DNA from: Roseateles sp. SL47
Lineage (GTDB): Bacteria > Pseudomonadota > Gammaproteobacteria > Burkholderiales > Burkholderiaceae_C
Assembly: GCF_026625885.1 (NCBI RefSeq)
Contig: NZ_CP113068.1
Coordinates: 5,890,001-5,954,000 of the forward strand
Length of the DNA: 64,000 nucleotides
Direction of reading: 5' to 3'
Shown: one piece after another, positions 1 to 7,898 of the stretch
How positions within the stretch are numbered: position 1 is the first letter of the stretch
Layout: every line of letters begins with the position of its first letter
The notes under the pieces: model-generated
What the model was told of the DNA's origin: nothing
The model's input: the letters and a program-made list of their open reading frames with translations, nothing else
Database searches by the model: none
Program-made: the position numbers and the translations under genes

Positions 1-1293
1 GCCGGCCTCGCTGACCACCACCTTCTGGATCTCGGCTGCGGGTGCGCCTTGCGCCTGGGACAGCATCTGCTGGATGCGCTTGATGAGGTCGGCGGCCAGC
101 TTGTCGGTCTCGCGGGAGGCCGTGCCGTTGCCGATGGCGATCAGGTTCACCCCGTGGGTGGCGCACAGGCGACCGAGGGTGTGGATGGAACCTTCCCAAT
201 CGCGCTTGGGTTCATGCGGATAGACCGTGGCGGTGTCCAGCACACGGCCGGTGTCGCTCACCACGGCCACCTTCACGCCGGTGCGGATGCCGGGGTCCAG
301 GCCCATCACCACGCGCTTGCCGGCCGGTGCGGCCAGCAGCAGATCGCGCAGGTTCTCGGCGAAGACCTTGGTGGCCACCTTCTCGGCCTCCTCCCGCAGG
401 CGCGAGAACAGGTCACGCTCCAGGCTGAGGGAGAGCTTGACCTTCCAGGTCCAGGCGATGGTCTTGCGCAGGAGGTCGTCGCAGGCGCGCTTGGTGTGCG
501 TCCAACCCAGATGGCGGGCGATGCGGCCTTCGGCCATGGTCGGCTGGCCGGGGACCACTTCCTCATCCAGCACCAGCTTGGCATCCAGGAATTCCTGCGT
601 GCGGCCACGGAAGACAGCCAGGGCCCGATGTGAGGGCACGGTGCGGATCGGTTCGGCGTAATCGAAATAGTCGCGGAACTTGGCGATGTCCGGATTGTTT
701 TCGTCCTTGCCGTCCATCAGCTTGGACTTGAACAGACCTTCTTCCCACAGCCATTCACGCAGCTTGCCGATCAGCGCGGCGTCTTCGGCCCAGCGTTCGG
801 ACAGGATGTCGCGAACGCCATCGAGCACCGCATAAGCGTCTGCGAATCCGGCCTCGGCGTTGAGGCATTTGGCGGCCTCCGCCATGGGGTCCAGCGTGGG
901 GTCCGCAAACAGCTGATCCGCCAGCGGCTCCAGGCCGGCTTCGCGGGCGATCATGCCTTTGGTGCGGCGCTTGGGCTTGTAGGGCAGGTAGAGGTCTTCC
1001 AGCTCCTGCTTGGTGGGTGCAGCGGAGATGGCGGCGGCCAGTTCGGGCGTGAGTTTGCCCTGCTCTTCGATGCTTTTGAGCACTGCTTCGCGGCGCTCTT
1101 CCAGTTCACGCAGGTAGGCCAAGCGGACTTCGAGTTCACGCAGCTGGGCGTCGTCCAGGCCGTCGGTGGCTTCCTTGCGGTAACGCGCAATGAAGGGCAC
1201 GGTCGCTCCTCCATCCAGCAGTTCCACAGCGGCATTGACCTGTGCCGGGCGGACGTTCAGCTCGGCGGCAATCTGAAGAAGGATTTTGTCCAA
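1..1293 (-). CDS. tex: Tex family RNA-binding transcriptional accessory protein (3' end outside window)
   Basis: About 431 codons of the N-terminal and central part are visible; the C-terminus, including the S1 RNA-binding domain, lies beyond base 1. The protein begins MDKILLQIAAELNVRP and soon carries VPFIARYRKEATDGLDD, followed by LEDLYLPYKPKRRTKG, all hallmarks of Tex. The YqgF-like nuclease-fold core is also seen (VVMGLDPGIRTGVKVAV and AIGNGTASRETD). Tex acts in the cytoplasm on transcription and RNA turnover. The start is taken as a TTG at 1293 because no ATG or GTG fits the family N-terminus; there is no clear ribosome binding site, so the start is tentative. Confidence 0.93.
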   Translation of the reverse strand, partial: MDKILLQIAAELNVRPAQVNAAVELLDGGATVPFIARYRKEATDGLDDAQLRELEVRLAYLRELEERREAVLKSIEEQGKLTPELAAAISAAPTKQELEDLYLPYKPKRRTKGMIAREAGLEPLADQLFADPTLDPMAEAAKCLNAEAGFADAYAVLDGVRDILSERWAEDAALIGKLREWLWEEGLFKSKLMDGKDENNPDIAKFRDYFDYAEPIRTVPSHRALAVFRGRTQEFLDAKLVLDEEVVPGQPTMAEGRIARHLGWTHTKRACDDLLRKTIAWTWKVKLSLSLERDLFSRLREEAEKVATKVFAENLRDLLLAAPAGKRVVMGLDPGIRTGVKVAVVSDTGRVLDTATVYPHEPKRDWEGSIHTLGRLCATHGVNLIAIGNGTASRETDKLAADLIKRIQQMLSQAQGAPAAEIQKVVVSEAG

Positions 1294-1385
1294 GACAACT
1301 ACAGGCCCAGGGGCCAAAACAGCGAAACGGAAAGTATAGGGCCCCCGATGGACTCGCCTTGGGCGAGCCCATTCGCCCCGCTCTA

Positions 1386-1437
1386 CCGGATCGATCTCCC
1401 GGATCGATCTGCCGGATCGATCGCCCGGATCGATCTC
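1386..1437. repeat. Four tandem copies of a 13-bp unit
   Basis: The unit CCGGATCGATCTC recurs at 1386, 1399, 1412 and 1425 with changes only in the last two bases. Each unit contains the palindromic core GGATCGATC(C). It sits between tex and the decayed ABC exporter and has no spacers, so it is not a CRISPR array. Confidence 0.85.
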
Positions 1438-1460
1438 CGTATCGGCATGCGCCGGACCGG

Positions 1461-2197
1461 TCACCCAGTTTCAGGAGGGGCCGCCGCTCCCACACCGACC
1501 TCCTGCCCCCCCCCCTTGCCGACACGCAACACACGCTGCGCCCCGGCAATCGTTTCGGGCCGGTGCGCGATGACCAGCCGGGTGAGCGGGAGGCGCGCCA
1601 AAGCCGTCGTGATCTTTCGTTCCAGCTCCACGTCCAAATGGCTGGTGGCTTCGTCCATGGCCAGCAGGCGCGGCTGCTTGTAAATGGCCCTGGCGAGAAG
1701 AATTCGCTGCCGTTGCCCACCCGAGAGGCCGGCCCCAAGGTCACCCACCAGCGTCTGGTAGCCCATCGGCATGCCGACGATGTCTTCATGCACCTGCACC
1801 CAACGCGCGCTGGCTTGCACACGCTCCAAGTCCGGCTGCAAATCAAAAAATGAAATGTTCTCCGCAATGGACCCGGTCAGCAGCACATCCTCTTGCATCA
1901 CCGTCCCGACCACCCTTCGATAATTCCGTGCGCCGAGATGTCCGATCCGTTGTCCACCAAAAAGAACTTCACCCTCGCTCGGCTCCAGCAATCCCAAGGC
2001 AATCTTCAGCAGCGTGGTCTTGCCGCGCACCGTTCGGCGTGCCCCATCAACTGACGCAGTGTGGCGCCCTTCAGCGACACCCCACAGAGCCGCCGCAACG
2101 CCTGCAAGTCTTGGAACCGCCCGTGTGCAGCGGAGATCATCGCCAGGCAGGCCAGCCCGCATTCCCCGGCCTCCGACTGCAGAGTGAGATGTATCAC
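1461..2197 (-). pseudogene. Peptidase C39 bacteriocin-type ABC exporter, broken by internal deletion and frame change
   Basis: Intact members of this family (CvaB/RaxB type, about 700 residues) cut double-glycine leaders with an N-terminal C39 protease and export the peptide. Here a GTG start at 2197 opens the C39 domain: Gln7, then ECGLACLAM with the catalytic Cys13. The reading frame follows the family to MGHAER near 2029 and then jumps, in another frame, into the middle of a P-loop (GKTTLLK). From there a normal nucleotide-binding domain runs to a stop at 1461, with LSGGQRQRILLARAIY, MDEATSHLD and VIAHRPET. The rest of the protease with its His and Asp, the whole membrane domain and the first half of Walker A are missing, roughly 1.3 kb. 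The GTG overlaps the TGA of the upstream small membrane protein, which shows the original operon structure. Confidence 0.85.
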
Positions 2198-2451
2198 TTT
2201 GGCCGCTTGAGAAAGCCCATCCAGGTTGTACCAGCGAGATAACCAAGGGCAATCATGAAAGCTTTATAGATGGCCAAGAATAACCCGAAGCGATCGACCA
2301 AAAAACAAAGATTCACAGAGAAGATAACCAATAAAAATGTCGTTAGTCGCCACATGTTTTGACAACCGAACATCTCCGATGCGAATCGGACCATGATGTA
2401 AACAAATAAGCACGAATTAATTACGGTCTGCAGGTCTATAGACAGATTCAT
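2194..2451 (-). CDS. Small three-helix membrane protein, candidate bacteriocin immunity protein
   Basis: This 85-residue protein has three hydrophobic stretches (about residues 9-24, 36-53 and 56-75) and a short basic tail, so it should be an inner-membrane protein. No family is recognised. It lies between a double-glycine peptide gene and the C39 exporter remnant, whose GTG overlaps its TGA. That position and topology are typical of immunity proteins, but the function is inferred from context only. The local base composition is clearly AT-richer than the neighbours, suggesting transfer. The ATG at 2451 has no Shine-Dalgarno sequence; instead a perfect GC-rich palindrome lies immediately upstream. 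Confidence 0.55.
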   Translation of the reverse strand: MNLSIDLQTVINSCLFVYIMVRFASEMFGCQNMWRLTTFLLVIFSVNLCFLVDRFGLFLAIYKAFMIALGYLAGTTWMGFLKRPK

Positions 2452-2459
2452 AATGAAAG

Positions 2460-2475
2460 GAGGGGCGCGCCCCTC
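2460..2475. other. Perfect 16-bp GC palindrome between bacteriocin gene and downstream gene
   Basis: GAGGGGCGCGCCCCTC is its own reverse complement. On the minus strand it lies 13 bases past the bacteriocin stop and ends 8 bases before the ATG of the small membrane protein, followed by CTTTCATT. It could be a weak terminator or attenuator, or an RNA hairpin that controls translation of the downstream gene. Confidence 0.6.
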
Positions 2476-2488
2476 TCGTTATAAATTT

Positions 2489-2755
2489 TTATTTCGTGGC
2501 TGTGGGCTTCTGAACCCAGCGGCCTCCGCCTCCAGCGAAACTGGAAAACACACCGGTTGCTACGGCGCTCCCCCACATGCCTACGCCCCCGTAGAATCCA
2601 GCTACACCGCCAAGAATGGCGCCCGCTACGATCTGTCCGGCATTACCACCCGAGTGCCATGGTCCGTAACCGCCGACTATCGCTCCCGCAATTGCTCCGG
2701 CCACCAGCAAACCGCCTGCCACCTCTTCAAGTTGGTCTTCAGCCAAAATTTCCAT
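2489..2755 (-). CDS. Class II bacteriocin-like precursor with double-glycine leader
   Basis: This 88-residue peptide starts MEILAEDQLEEVAGG, an acidic leader with the Leu/Val pattern and Gly14-Gly15 that C39 exporters recognise and cut. The predicted 73-residue core is rich in Gly and Ala, with many small-xxx-small steps (GAIAG, GAILGG, GFYGG), a few Trp residues and a basic C-terminal tail. Such membrane-inserting cores are typical of unmodified class II bacteriocins and microcins. The ribosome binding site AGGAAG lies six bases before the ATG. Its neighbours are a HlyD-type adaptor upstream, a possible immunity protein downstream, and the remains of the dedicated exporter. Target and activity cannot be told from the sequence. 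Confidence 0.8.
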   Translation of the reverse strand: MEILAEDQLEEVAGGLLVAGAIAGAIVGGYGPWHSGGNAGQIVAGAILGGVAGFYGGVGMWGSAVATGVFSSFAGGGGRWVQKPTATK

Positions 2756-2929
2756 AGTTTCTTCCTTTCTTCTCCTCAGCCGAAAAGCGTTCGGCCCGCA
2801 TCAGCTTGACGTCGCCATGGGCGCTGGAAACAAATTCGTGAATATGGACAATTGAAATTCATGCAGTGCTCTAGCTGCGGAGCCCTTCAGAAAAGGAGAA
2901 AGGCGCAATACGGGTTCAAACAGCCACTC

Positions 2930-4216
2930 CTATACTGCACGGCGATCCTGAATCACATCCCCCTCCAAACTCATCCCCGGGCGTAACGGCCGCATTTCGC
3001 CATACGTATTGACGAATTGCTTTTCCAATTCCACGGTGATCCGGTAGAGCGGCTCATTGCTTTGTGCCGACGTCAGCAGAGCCTGCGTCTGCCCGGGAGG
3101 GAGGTCCGGCGGTGCAAGCGGGGTTTGACTGATCGAAATGACCGTGCCGCGTGACATGCCAAACTTTTGGTAGGGATACGCGGCGTAGCGCAGCCACACC
3201 GTCTGCCCCGGCTGCACGAACCCAGCCGTTCGGCTCGGTGCATAAAGCTGGGCCTCCAGAAGACCACGGCCCGTTGCGCTGCGGGTGGCCGACGCCGTTG
3301 GATGGCCGGGGGGTTGATCTGGCGTCCCGTTGGCAATGAGGCTCATGAACGTCTGACCTGGCTGCACCGATTCACCCGCGTGCAACACAATCCCGCTGAC
3401 AACGCCGTCCTGCGGCGCAGTGATCACCACGCCGCCTCTCGCTTCGTTCTCATGGGCCTCCTGCGCCAAAGTGGCCAAAAGACTGTTCAACTGAGCATGC
3501 CGGGTGGCAGCAGTACTCTTGCCAGTACGCGCCTCCGATTGCAGGTTGCGGATGTCACGTCGCAGTGACTCGATGCTTCGCTCCGCGCTGCGTTCACGCA
3601 GTTGAAGGTCCAGTAGCTCTTGGAGCTTCTCCTGACTCTGGGCCAGTGAAGCAAATCCATCACGCGCCAGTTCTTCAAAACGAGCGTGGTTTTTGAGCGC
3701 CAGTTGTGTGCGTCTGCGAAGCGTCGATACATCGGCCTCCAGATGGGCCACTTCTTCGCGCATGCTCTGAAGCCGCTCCCCTAGCGCGTCTTCACGCTCC
3801 CGCGATTGCTGCTCAAGCAGTGTGCGTTCCATCGTGACCGCTTCCCGTCGCTGCGTGATGGACTGCGCCACCAATGCCGTGGCGTCACCGTGCTCCAGCT
3901 GTCTGGGGTTGTTCAGCCTCAAAAGGGCCTGGCCGGATTGGACGTGCTGCCCCTCGCTGACCCACAGTGCCGCCACCGTCCCGGCGTGCGGCGCGTTCAC
4001 ACGAACCAGCCCCTCGCTCGGGAGAAGCAATCCGCTCAGACGTGCCTTCCGAGTGACCTGCCCGGTGAATGCAAACACGATCAGCGCAATGACCAGCAGC
4101 AGGGCCGCACCTGCCACCCATTCAAATCTCGGAAGTCGGGCCAAAGAGGCGCGCCCCAGCCAAGGGTTGGCTCGGGCTTCCAATACTTCCGAACGAAACA
4201 ACTGACGGTTGATCAC
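2930..4216 (-). CDS. HlyD-family membrane fusion protein of a bacteriocin type I exporter (CvaA/RaxA-like)
   Basis: The periplasmic adaptor of a type I export system joins an inner-membrane ABC exporter to an outer-membrane channel. The 428-residue form has a cytoplasmic N-terminus (VINRQLFRSEVLEARANPWLG, typical of the family), one membrane helix at about residues 33-51, a lipoyl half-motif (VNAPHAGTVAALWVSEGQHV), a long coiled coil at about 120-260, the second lipoyl half (ITAPQDGVVSGIVLHAGESV) and a C-terminal beta region. A GTG at 4216 behind GGGAGAGGG is preferred; an upstream in-frame start at 4288 would add 24 residues that do not fit the family. It is the first gene of the bacteriocin locus and, unlike the ABC partner, looks intact. 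Confidence 0.85.
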   Translation of the reverse strand: MINRQLFRSEVLEARANPWLGRASLARLPRFEWVAGAALLLVIALIVFAFTGQVTRKARLSGLLLPSEGLVRVNAPHAGTVAALWVSEGQHVQSGQALLRLNNPRQLEHGDATALVAQSITQRREAVTMERTLLEQQSREREDALGERLQSMREEVAHLEADVSTLRRRTQLALKNHARFEELARDGFASLAQSQEKLQELLDLQLRERSAERSIESLRRDIRNLQSEARTGKSTAATRHAQLNSLLATLAQEAHENEARGGVVITAPQDGVVSGIVLHAGESVQPGQTFMSLIANGTPDQPPGHPTASATRSATGRGLLEAQLYAPSRTAGFVQPGQTVWLRYAAYPYQKFGMSRGTVISISQTPLAPPDLPPGQTQALLTSAQSNEPLYRITVELEKQFVNTYGEMRPLRPGMSLEGDVIQDRRAV

Positions 4217-4425
4217 CAGCCCTCTCCCTACACCGGTTGTGCCGTCACAGCTCGACGTCGTGTACGACACGTCCCTATGTGGCTTCACCTGCGCAACTGT
4301 TCGCGAGGAAGAGAAAAAATCAGCTCATTGCAGTGGGTGAAGACCCAAGAATTTGCATTTGCAAAACAGCCGTTCGCCGGCAATACCCGACGGAATCAAG
4401 GGGCACGATCTCATGAGCAGCAAGC

Positions 4426-4451
4426 AAAAAAAGGGCGACCTCGGGTCGCCC
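4426..4451 (-). terminator. Rho-independent terminator of the flavoprotein gene
   Basis: Read on the minus strand, GGGCGACC-CGA-GGTCGCCC forms a perfect 8-bp stem followed by seven T residues. It lies about 140 bases past the stop at 4589 and would end the minus-strand run of genes from 9385 to 4589. Confidence 0.85.
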
Positions 4452-4462
4452 TCTTATCGCGC

Positions 4463-4514
4463 GCCTCTTGCACGCCTCTTGCACGCCTCTTGCACGCCTC
4501 TCGCACGCCTCTTG
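4463..4514. repeat. Five tandem copies of an 11-bp unit
   Basis: GCCTCTTGCAC begins at 4463, 4474, 4485, 4496 (one base changed) and 4507 (last copy partial). It lies in the non-coding stretch between the terminator and the flavoprotein stop codon. The rest of 4217-4588 shows no gene. Confidence 0.85.
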
Positions 4515-4588
4515 CTGAGCTCTTGCCCGGCTTTCCAGCCGCGCTCCCTAGGCACTCAAGCAGCCGCCGCGACCAGGGCCTGTGAACA

Positions 4589-5920
4589 CTACACCTTCGG
4601 TGCCTCCCGACACCACGCCGCCGCCCCCTCGCCCGCCACCACACCACTGGCCATGGCCGCCGTCAGCAGGTAGCCACCGGTCGGCGCTTCCCAATCCAGC
4701 ATTTCGCCGGCCGAAAAAACACCGGGACGGCGCTTCAGCATCAGACGCTCATCCAGCGACTCCAGGCACACACCGCCCGCCGTGCTGATGGCCTCGGCCA
4801 CCGGCCGTGGCGCGGTCAGACGCAATGGCAACGCCTTGATGGTACGGGCCAGGGTGGCGGCATCTGCATGCTGCGCCTTGTCCAGCACCTCATGCAGCAG
4901 CGCGGCCTTCAGCCCGTCCAGGTTGAGCCGGCTCTTGAGGTGGGACGACATGGAGCGCGACCCCCGCGGATAGGCCACCTGCTCCAGCACCCAGTTCGCC
5001 TCACGGCCCGGCAACAGGTCCAGGTGGATCAGCGCCTCGCCCTGCGTCTCGATGACATCGCGGATCAGCGCCGAAGCGGCATACACCAGCGACCCTTCGA
5101 TGCCGGTGGCCGTCACCACAAACTCCCCCTGACGCGCGAATTGCCGTCCGTCCGGCGATGACACGCTCAGGGCCACAGGCTTGATCGGCTGGCCGGCAAA
5201 CTTGTCGACAAAGAACGGCGTCCACCCCGGCGCGTTCTCGCCAAGCCGGCGCACGCCCAGATCAAATCCGCAATTCGCCGCTCGCAATTCCCGCACCTGC
5301 GCACCGGTGCCGCTCACCAGTGGCACCCAGCGGCCGTCCGACCCCAGTTGAGGCCAGGAGGCCCCACCCAGCGCCAGCACCACCGCATCCCCCTGCCACA
5401 CGGACTCGCCCTCCGGCCCCTGGAAGCGGCAGCGTCCGTCGTCCGTCCAGCCCAGCCAGCGGTGGCGCATGTGCAGCCGCACGCCCTGCCCACGCAGGCG
5501 GTGCAGCCATGCGCGCAACAGCGGCGCCGCCTTGAGGTCTTTGGGGAACACACGGCCGGACGTACCCACAAAGGTTTCCACGCCCAGTTCGGCCGCCCAG
5601 GCCCGCAAGGCCTCGCCATCGAATCGGTCGAGCCAATGCCCCACCGCCGACTGGCGTTCGAAATAGCGTTCGTCAAAACGCGGGCGCGTCTCCGAATGCG
5701 TCAGGTTGAGACCGCCCTTGCCAGCCAGCAGGAACTTGCGACCGACCGACGCCATGGCATCAAAGAGATCAACCGACACACCGGCCATGGCCAGGCGCTC
5801 GGCAGCCATCAGCCCGGCGGGGCCGCCGCCGATGACCAGCACACGGCCTGAAGCGCTGCCAGTCGCAGCGTCAGGCACGGAAGAAGAGGAAGAGAGGGAG
5901 GTAGCGTTGTGATCGGGCAT
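4589..5920 (-). CDS. FAD-dependent flavoprotein, HI0933/YhiN-like (TIGR03862 type)
   Basis: A 443-residue predicted flavoprotein. After a Ser-rich N-terminus it shows the dinucleotide-binding motif VLVIGGGPAG at residues 27-36, then VGRKFLLAGKGGLNLTHSE, the signature of the HI0933/YhiN family, and near the end PGVFSAGEMLDWEAPTGGYLL, the second FAD contact. The substrate of this family is not established. It is the last gene of a minus-strand run that also encodes an SDR and a GST-like protein, and a terminator follows. An internal start just before GRVLVIGGG is possible. Confidence 0.88.
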   Translation of the reverse strand: MPDHNATSLSSSSSVPDAATGSASGRVLVIGGGPAGLMAAERLAMAGVSVDLFDAMASVGRKFLLAGKGGLNLTHSETRPRFDERYFERQSAVGHWLDRFDGEALRAWAAELGVETFVGTSGRVFPKDLKAAPLLRAWLHRLRGQGVRLHMRHRWLGWTDDGRCRFQGPEGESVWQGDAVVLALGGASWPQLGSDGRWVPLVSGTGAQVRELRAANCGFDLGVRRLGENAPGWTPFFVDKFAGQPIKPVALSVSSPDGRQFARQGEFVVTATGIEGSLVYAASALIRDVIETQGEALIHLDLLPGREANWVLEQVAYPRGSRSMSSHLKSRLNLDGLKAALLHEVLDKAQHADAATLARTIKALPLRLTAPRPVAEAISTAGGVCLESLDERLMLKRRPGVFSAGEMLDWEAPTGGYLLTAAMASGVVAGEGAAAWCREAPKV

Positions 5921-5953
5921 GTTGAGACCCGGCGCAAAACTCCATCAACTTCT

Positions 5954-5990
5954 GGGCGCCGGGCTGGCAGTGTGCCAGACCCCGGCGCCC
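5954..5990. other. Long GC-rich stem-loop between SDR and flavoprotein genes
   Basis: A 10-bp stem (GGGCGCCGGG with CCCGGCGCCC) encloses a second stem CTGGCA/TGCCAG, with only two unpaired bases between them. There is no T tract on either side, so it is better seen as an RNA-stabilising or processing element than as an intrinsic terminator. Confidence 0.6.
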
Positions 5991-6001
5991 ACCGGGGCGC
6001 C

Positions 6002-6898
6002 TCAGGCCTCGCGCAGCGCCTTGCGCAGGCTGGCACCAATCTCCGGGCGATCCTTGAACGGATCCGTCGGGTTGCGCCCCTGCATCACATCCTCCAGCCG
6101 TGTCTGCACGCCCTGCAGAGCCTGCGGGTGGCTGAAGATGTAGAAGCGGTCTTCATCCATCGCGTCAAATACCAGACGCGCCACATCGGCTGCGCTGAGC
6201 TTGCCGGAGGACACGGCCTTGTCCGTCTGCGCCTGGGAGATCAGCTGGCTGCGGGTGGGCTTATCGGCACTCAGGGTCTGTGGACGATTGCGGTGGCTTT
6301 GTGTGATGCCGGTCGGCACGAAGAACGGGCACAGCACCGAGCACCGCACCTGCTCAGTGACCAGTGACAGGTCCTGATAGAGCGTTTCGCTGAGCGACAC
6401 CACCGCGTGCTTGGAGACGTTGTAGACGCCCATGTTGGGCGGATTCAGCATGCCCGCCATCGACGACGTGTTGACGATGTGTCCCTGCCAGGTCGGGTCC
6501 TTCTGCGCCGCCTCCAGCATCATGGGCGTGAACAGGCGCACGCCATGCACCACACCCATCAGGTTGACGCCCAGCACCCATTCCCAGTCGTTGAGCGTGT
6601 TCTCCCAGATCAGCCCGCCGGCGCCCACACCGGCATTGTTGAAGACGAAGTTCGGCGCACCAAAGCGCTCCTGCACCGCTGCCGCCAGCGCCTGCATCTC
6701 GTCGGCCTTGGCGACATCCACACGGCGCGCCAGCACGGAATGGGCCGAGAACTCCTGCGCGGCACGATCCAGCGCATCCTGCTGCACATCACACAGCACC
6801 AGGTTCATGCCGCGGCTGGCCGCGATGCGAGCCACCTCCAGGCCAAAGCCGGAGCCGGCGCCGGTGATGACGGCCGTCTTTCCCTGATAGTCCTTCAT
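6002..6898 (-). CDS. SDR family NAD(P)-dependent oxidoreductase
   Basis: A classical short-chain dehydrogenase/reductase of 298 residues, slightly longer than usual. The cofactor motif TGAGSGFG is at residues 12-19, NNAG at 87-90, and the catalytic Ser145, Tyr159 and Lys163 are present (NTSSMAG and YNVSK). Asp38 after the second beta strand suggests NAD rather than NADP. The substrate is unknown. Its ATG overlaps the stop of the upstream GST-like gene by four bases (ATGA), so the two are translationally coupled. Confidence 0.92.
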   Translation of the reverse strand: MKDYQGKTAVITGAGSGFGLEVARIAASRGMNLVLCDVQQDALDRAAQEFSAHSVLARRVDVAKADEMQALAAAVQERFGAPNFVFNNAGVGAGGLIWENTLNDWEWVLGVNLMGVVHGVRLFTPMMLEAAQKDPTWQGHIVNTSSMAGMLNPPNMGVYNVSKHAVVSLSETLYQDLSLVTEQVRCSVLCPFFVPTGITQSHRNRPQTLSADKPTRSQLISQAQTDKAVSSGKLSAADVARLVFDAMDEDRFYIFSHPQALQGVQTRLEDVMQGRNPTDPFKDRPEIGASLRKALREA

Positions 6899-7830
6899 GC
6901 GCGTGTCTCCTCTTTCTTGAGCATGTAGCCGATGCGCGGAAAGTGCACCTGCACCCGCCCGGCCCGCTCGTCCTCGCGGGCCAGGGTCACACTGTGCGTG
7001 TCCAGGCCCACCAGGGTGCCAGTGACGGCATCACGGGCATAGTCAGCGGGCGTGACGCTGATCCGCTCACCCGCCTCGAAACCCAGACCCTGCTGCACCT
7101 GCAGGGTCTGCGGCGTGCTGGACCGCGCCAGGGCAATGGCCGCCTCGCCATCCAGCTTGCCGGCACGTTCGCCGTGACCCACGGCGGCCACCCGCGACAT
7201 CCAGGTTTTCAGCAGCTCATGGGGTGCCAGGATGTCGGCCAGAGCGCCCGCCCGGGAGACAAACCACAGCGGGTGATAGACGCTCAGATCCGCCACGCTC
7301 GGCTCCGTCCCCAGCAACCAGGGGCGTCCATCACGCAGCATGTCGGACACCCAGTCCAGATAGCGATGCAGCGCCGCGCCTGCATCCGGGCCACTGACGC
7401 GCGGTGTGCCTTCCGACATGGCGCGCCGGTCCGCGACAAAGGCTTTAAAGGCCTCGGGCGGCACGCCTTCAAACAGCGCGGCCAGGCCGGGCGGCTGCAT
7501 GGCGTAGGGCAAAACCGTCCAGAACAGATCCGTGTCCGCCCATTGCGCCAGCACACGCGCCTGGCCCGCCACTGCCGCAGGGAAGAGGCTGGGTGTGGGG
7601 GACAAGCGCTCCAGCACCTCGGCCATCAGGGCGGTGTCGCAGTAGATGTCCGCGCCGATCTGAAGAAAGGGGGTGCGCCGGTAGCCACCGGTCAGCGCCA
7701 CCACATCAGGCTTGGGCAGCACCATCGGCACCGTGACCGATCGCCAGGCCAGGCCCTTGAGGCCCATCATCAGACGGGCCTTTTCGGCAAAGGGCGAGGC
7801 CCCGTAGTGATGCAGGATCAAGTCGCTCAT
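6895..7830 (-). CDS. Glutathione S-transferase-like protein
   Basis: A 311-residue cytoplasmic protein. The thioredoxin-like N-terminal domain reads LILHHYGASPFAEKARLMMGLKGLAW, then RRTPFLQIGADIYCDTALMAEVLE, which matches the glutathione-binding cis-Pro and Asp/Thr signature of GSTs. A helical domain follows, and there is an extra C-terminal segment of about 70 residues (ERISVTPADYARDAVTGTLVG onward) that looks like a small beta domain. It probably conjugates or reduces electrophilic compounds. It is coupled to the downstream SDR by a four-base overlap. Confidence 0.85.
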   Translation of the reverse strand: MSDLILHHYGASPFAEKARLMMGLKGLAWRSVTVPMVLPKPDVVALTGGYRRTPFLQIGADIYCDTALMAEVLERLSPTPSLFPAAVAGQARVLAQWADTDLFWTVLPYAMQPPGLAALFEGVPPEAFKAFVADRRAMSEGTPRVSGPDAGAALHRYLDWVSDMLRDGRPWLLGTEPSVADLSVYHPLWFVSRAGALADILAPHELLKTWMSRVAAVGHGERAGKLDGEAAIALARSSTPQTLQVQQGLGFEAGERISVTPADYARDAVTGTLVGLDTHSVTLAREDERAGRVQVHFPRIGYMLKKEETRA

Positions 7831-7898
7831 CCATGTCTCCTTGATGGGGCCGCGCCGATCTGATGCCGGCTGCGGCGGGGTGTGAGCTGCGGTGTCGC

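Noticed and set aside
1350..1372. Terminator hairpin past the exporter remnant
   Set aside because: GGACTCGCC-TT-GGGCGAGCCC can fold, but no T tract follows on either strand.
2760..2929. A second small peptide gene between the HlyD-like and bacteriocin genes
   Set aside because: The only candidate is a 28-codon frame without a ribosome binding site or a double-glycine leader.
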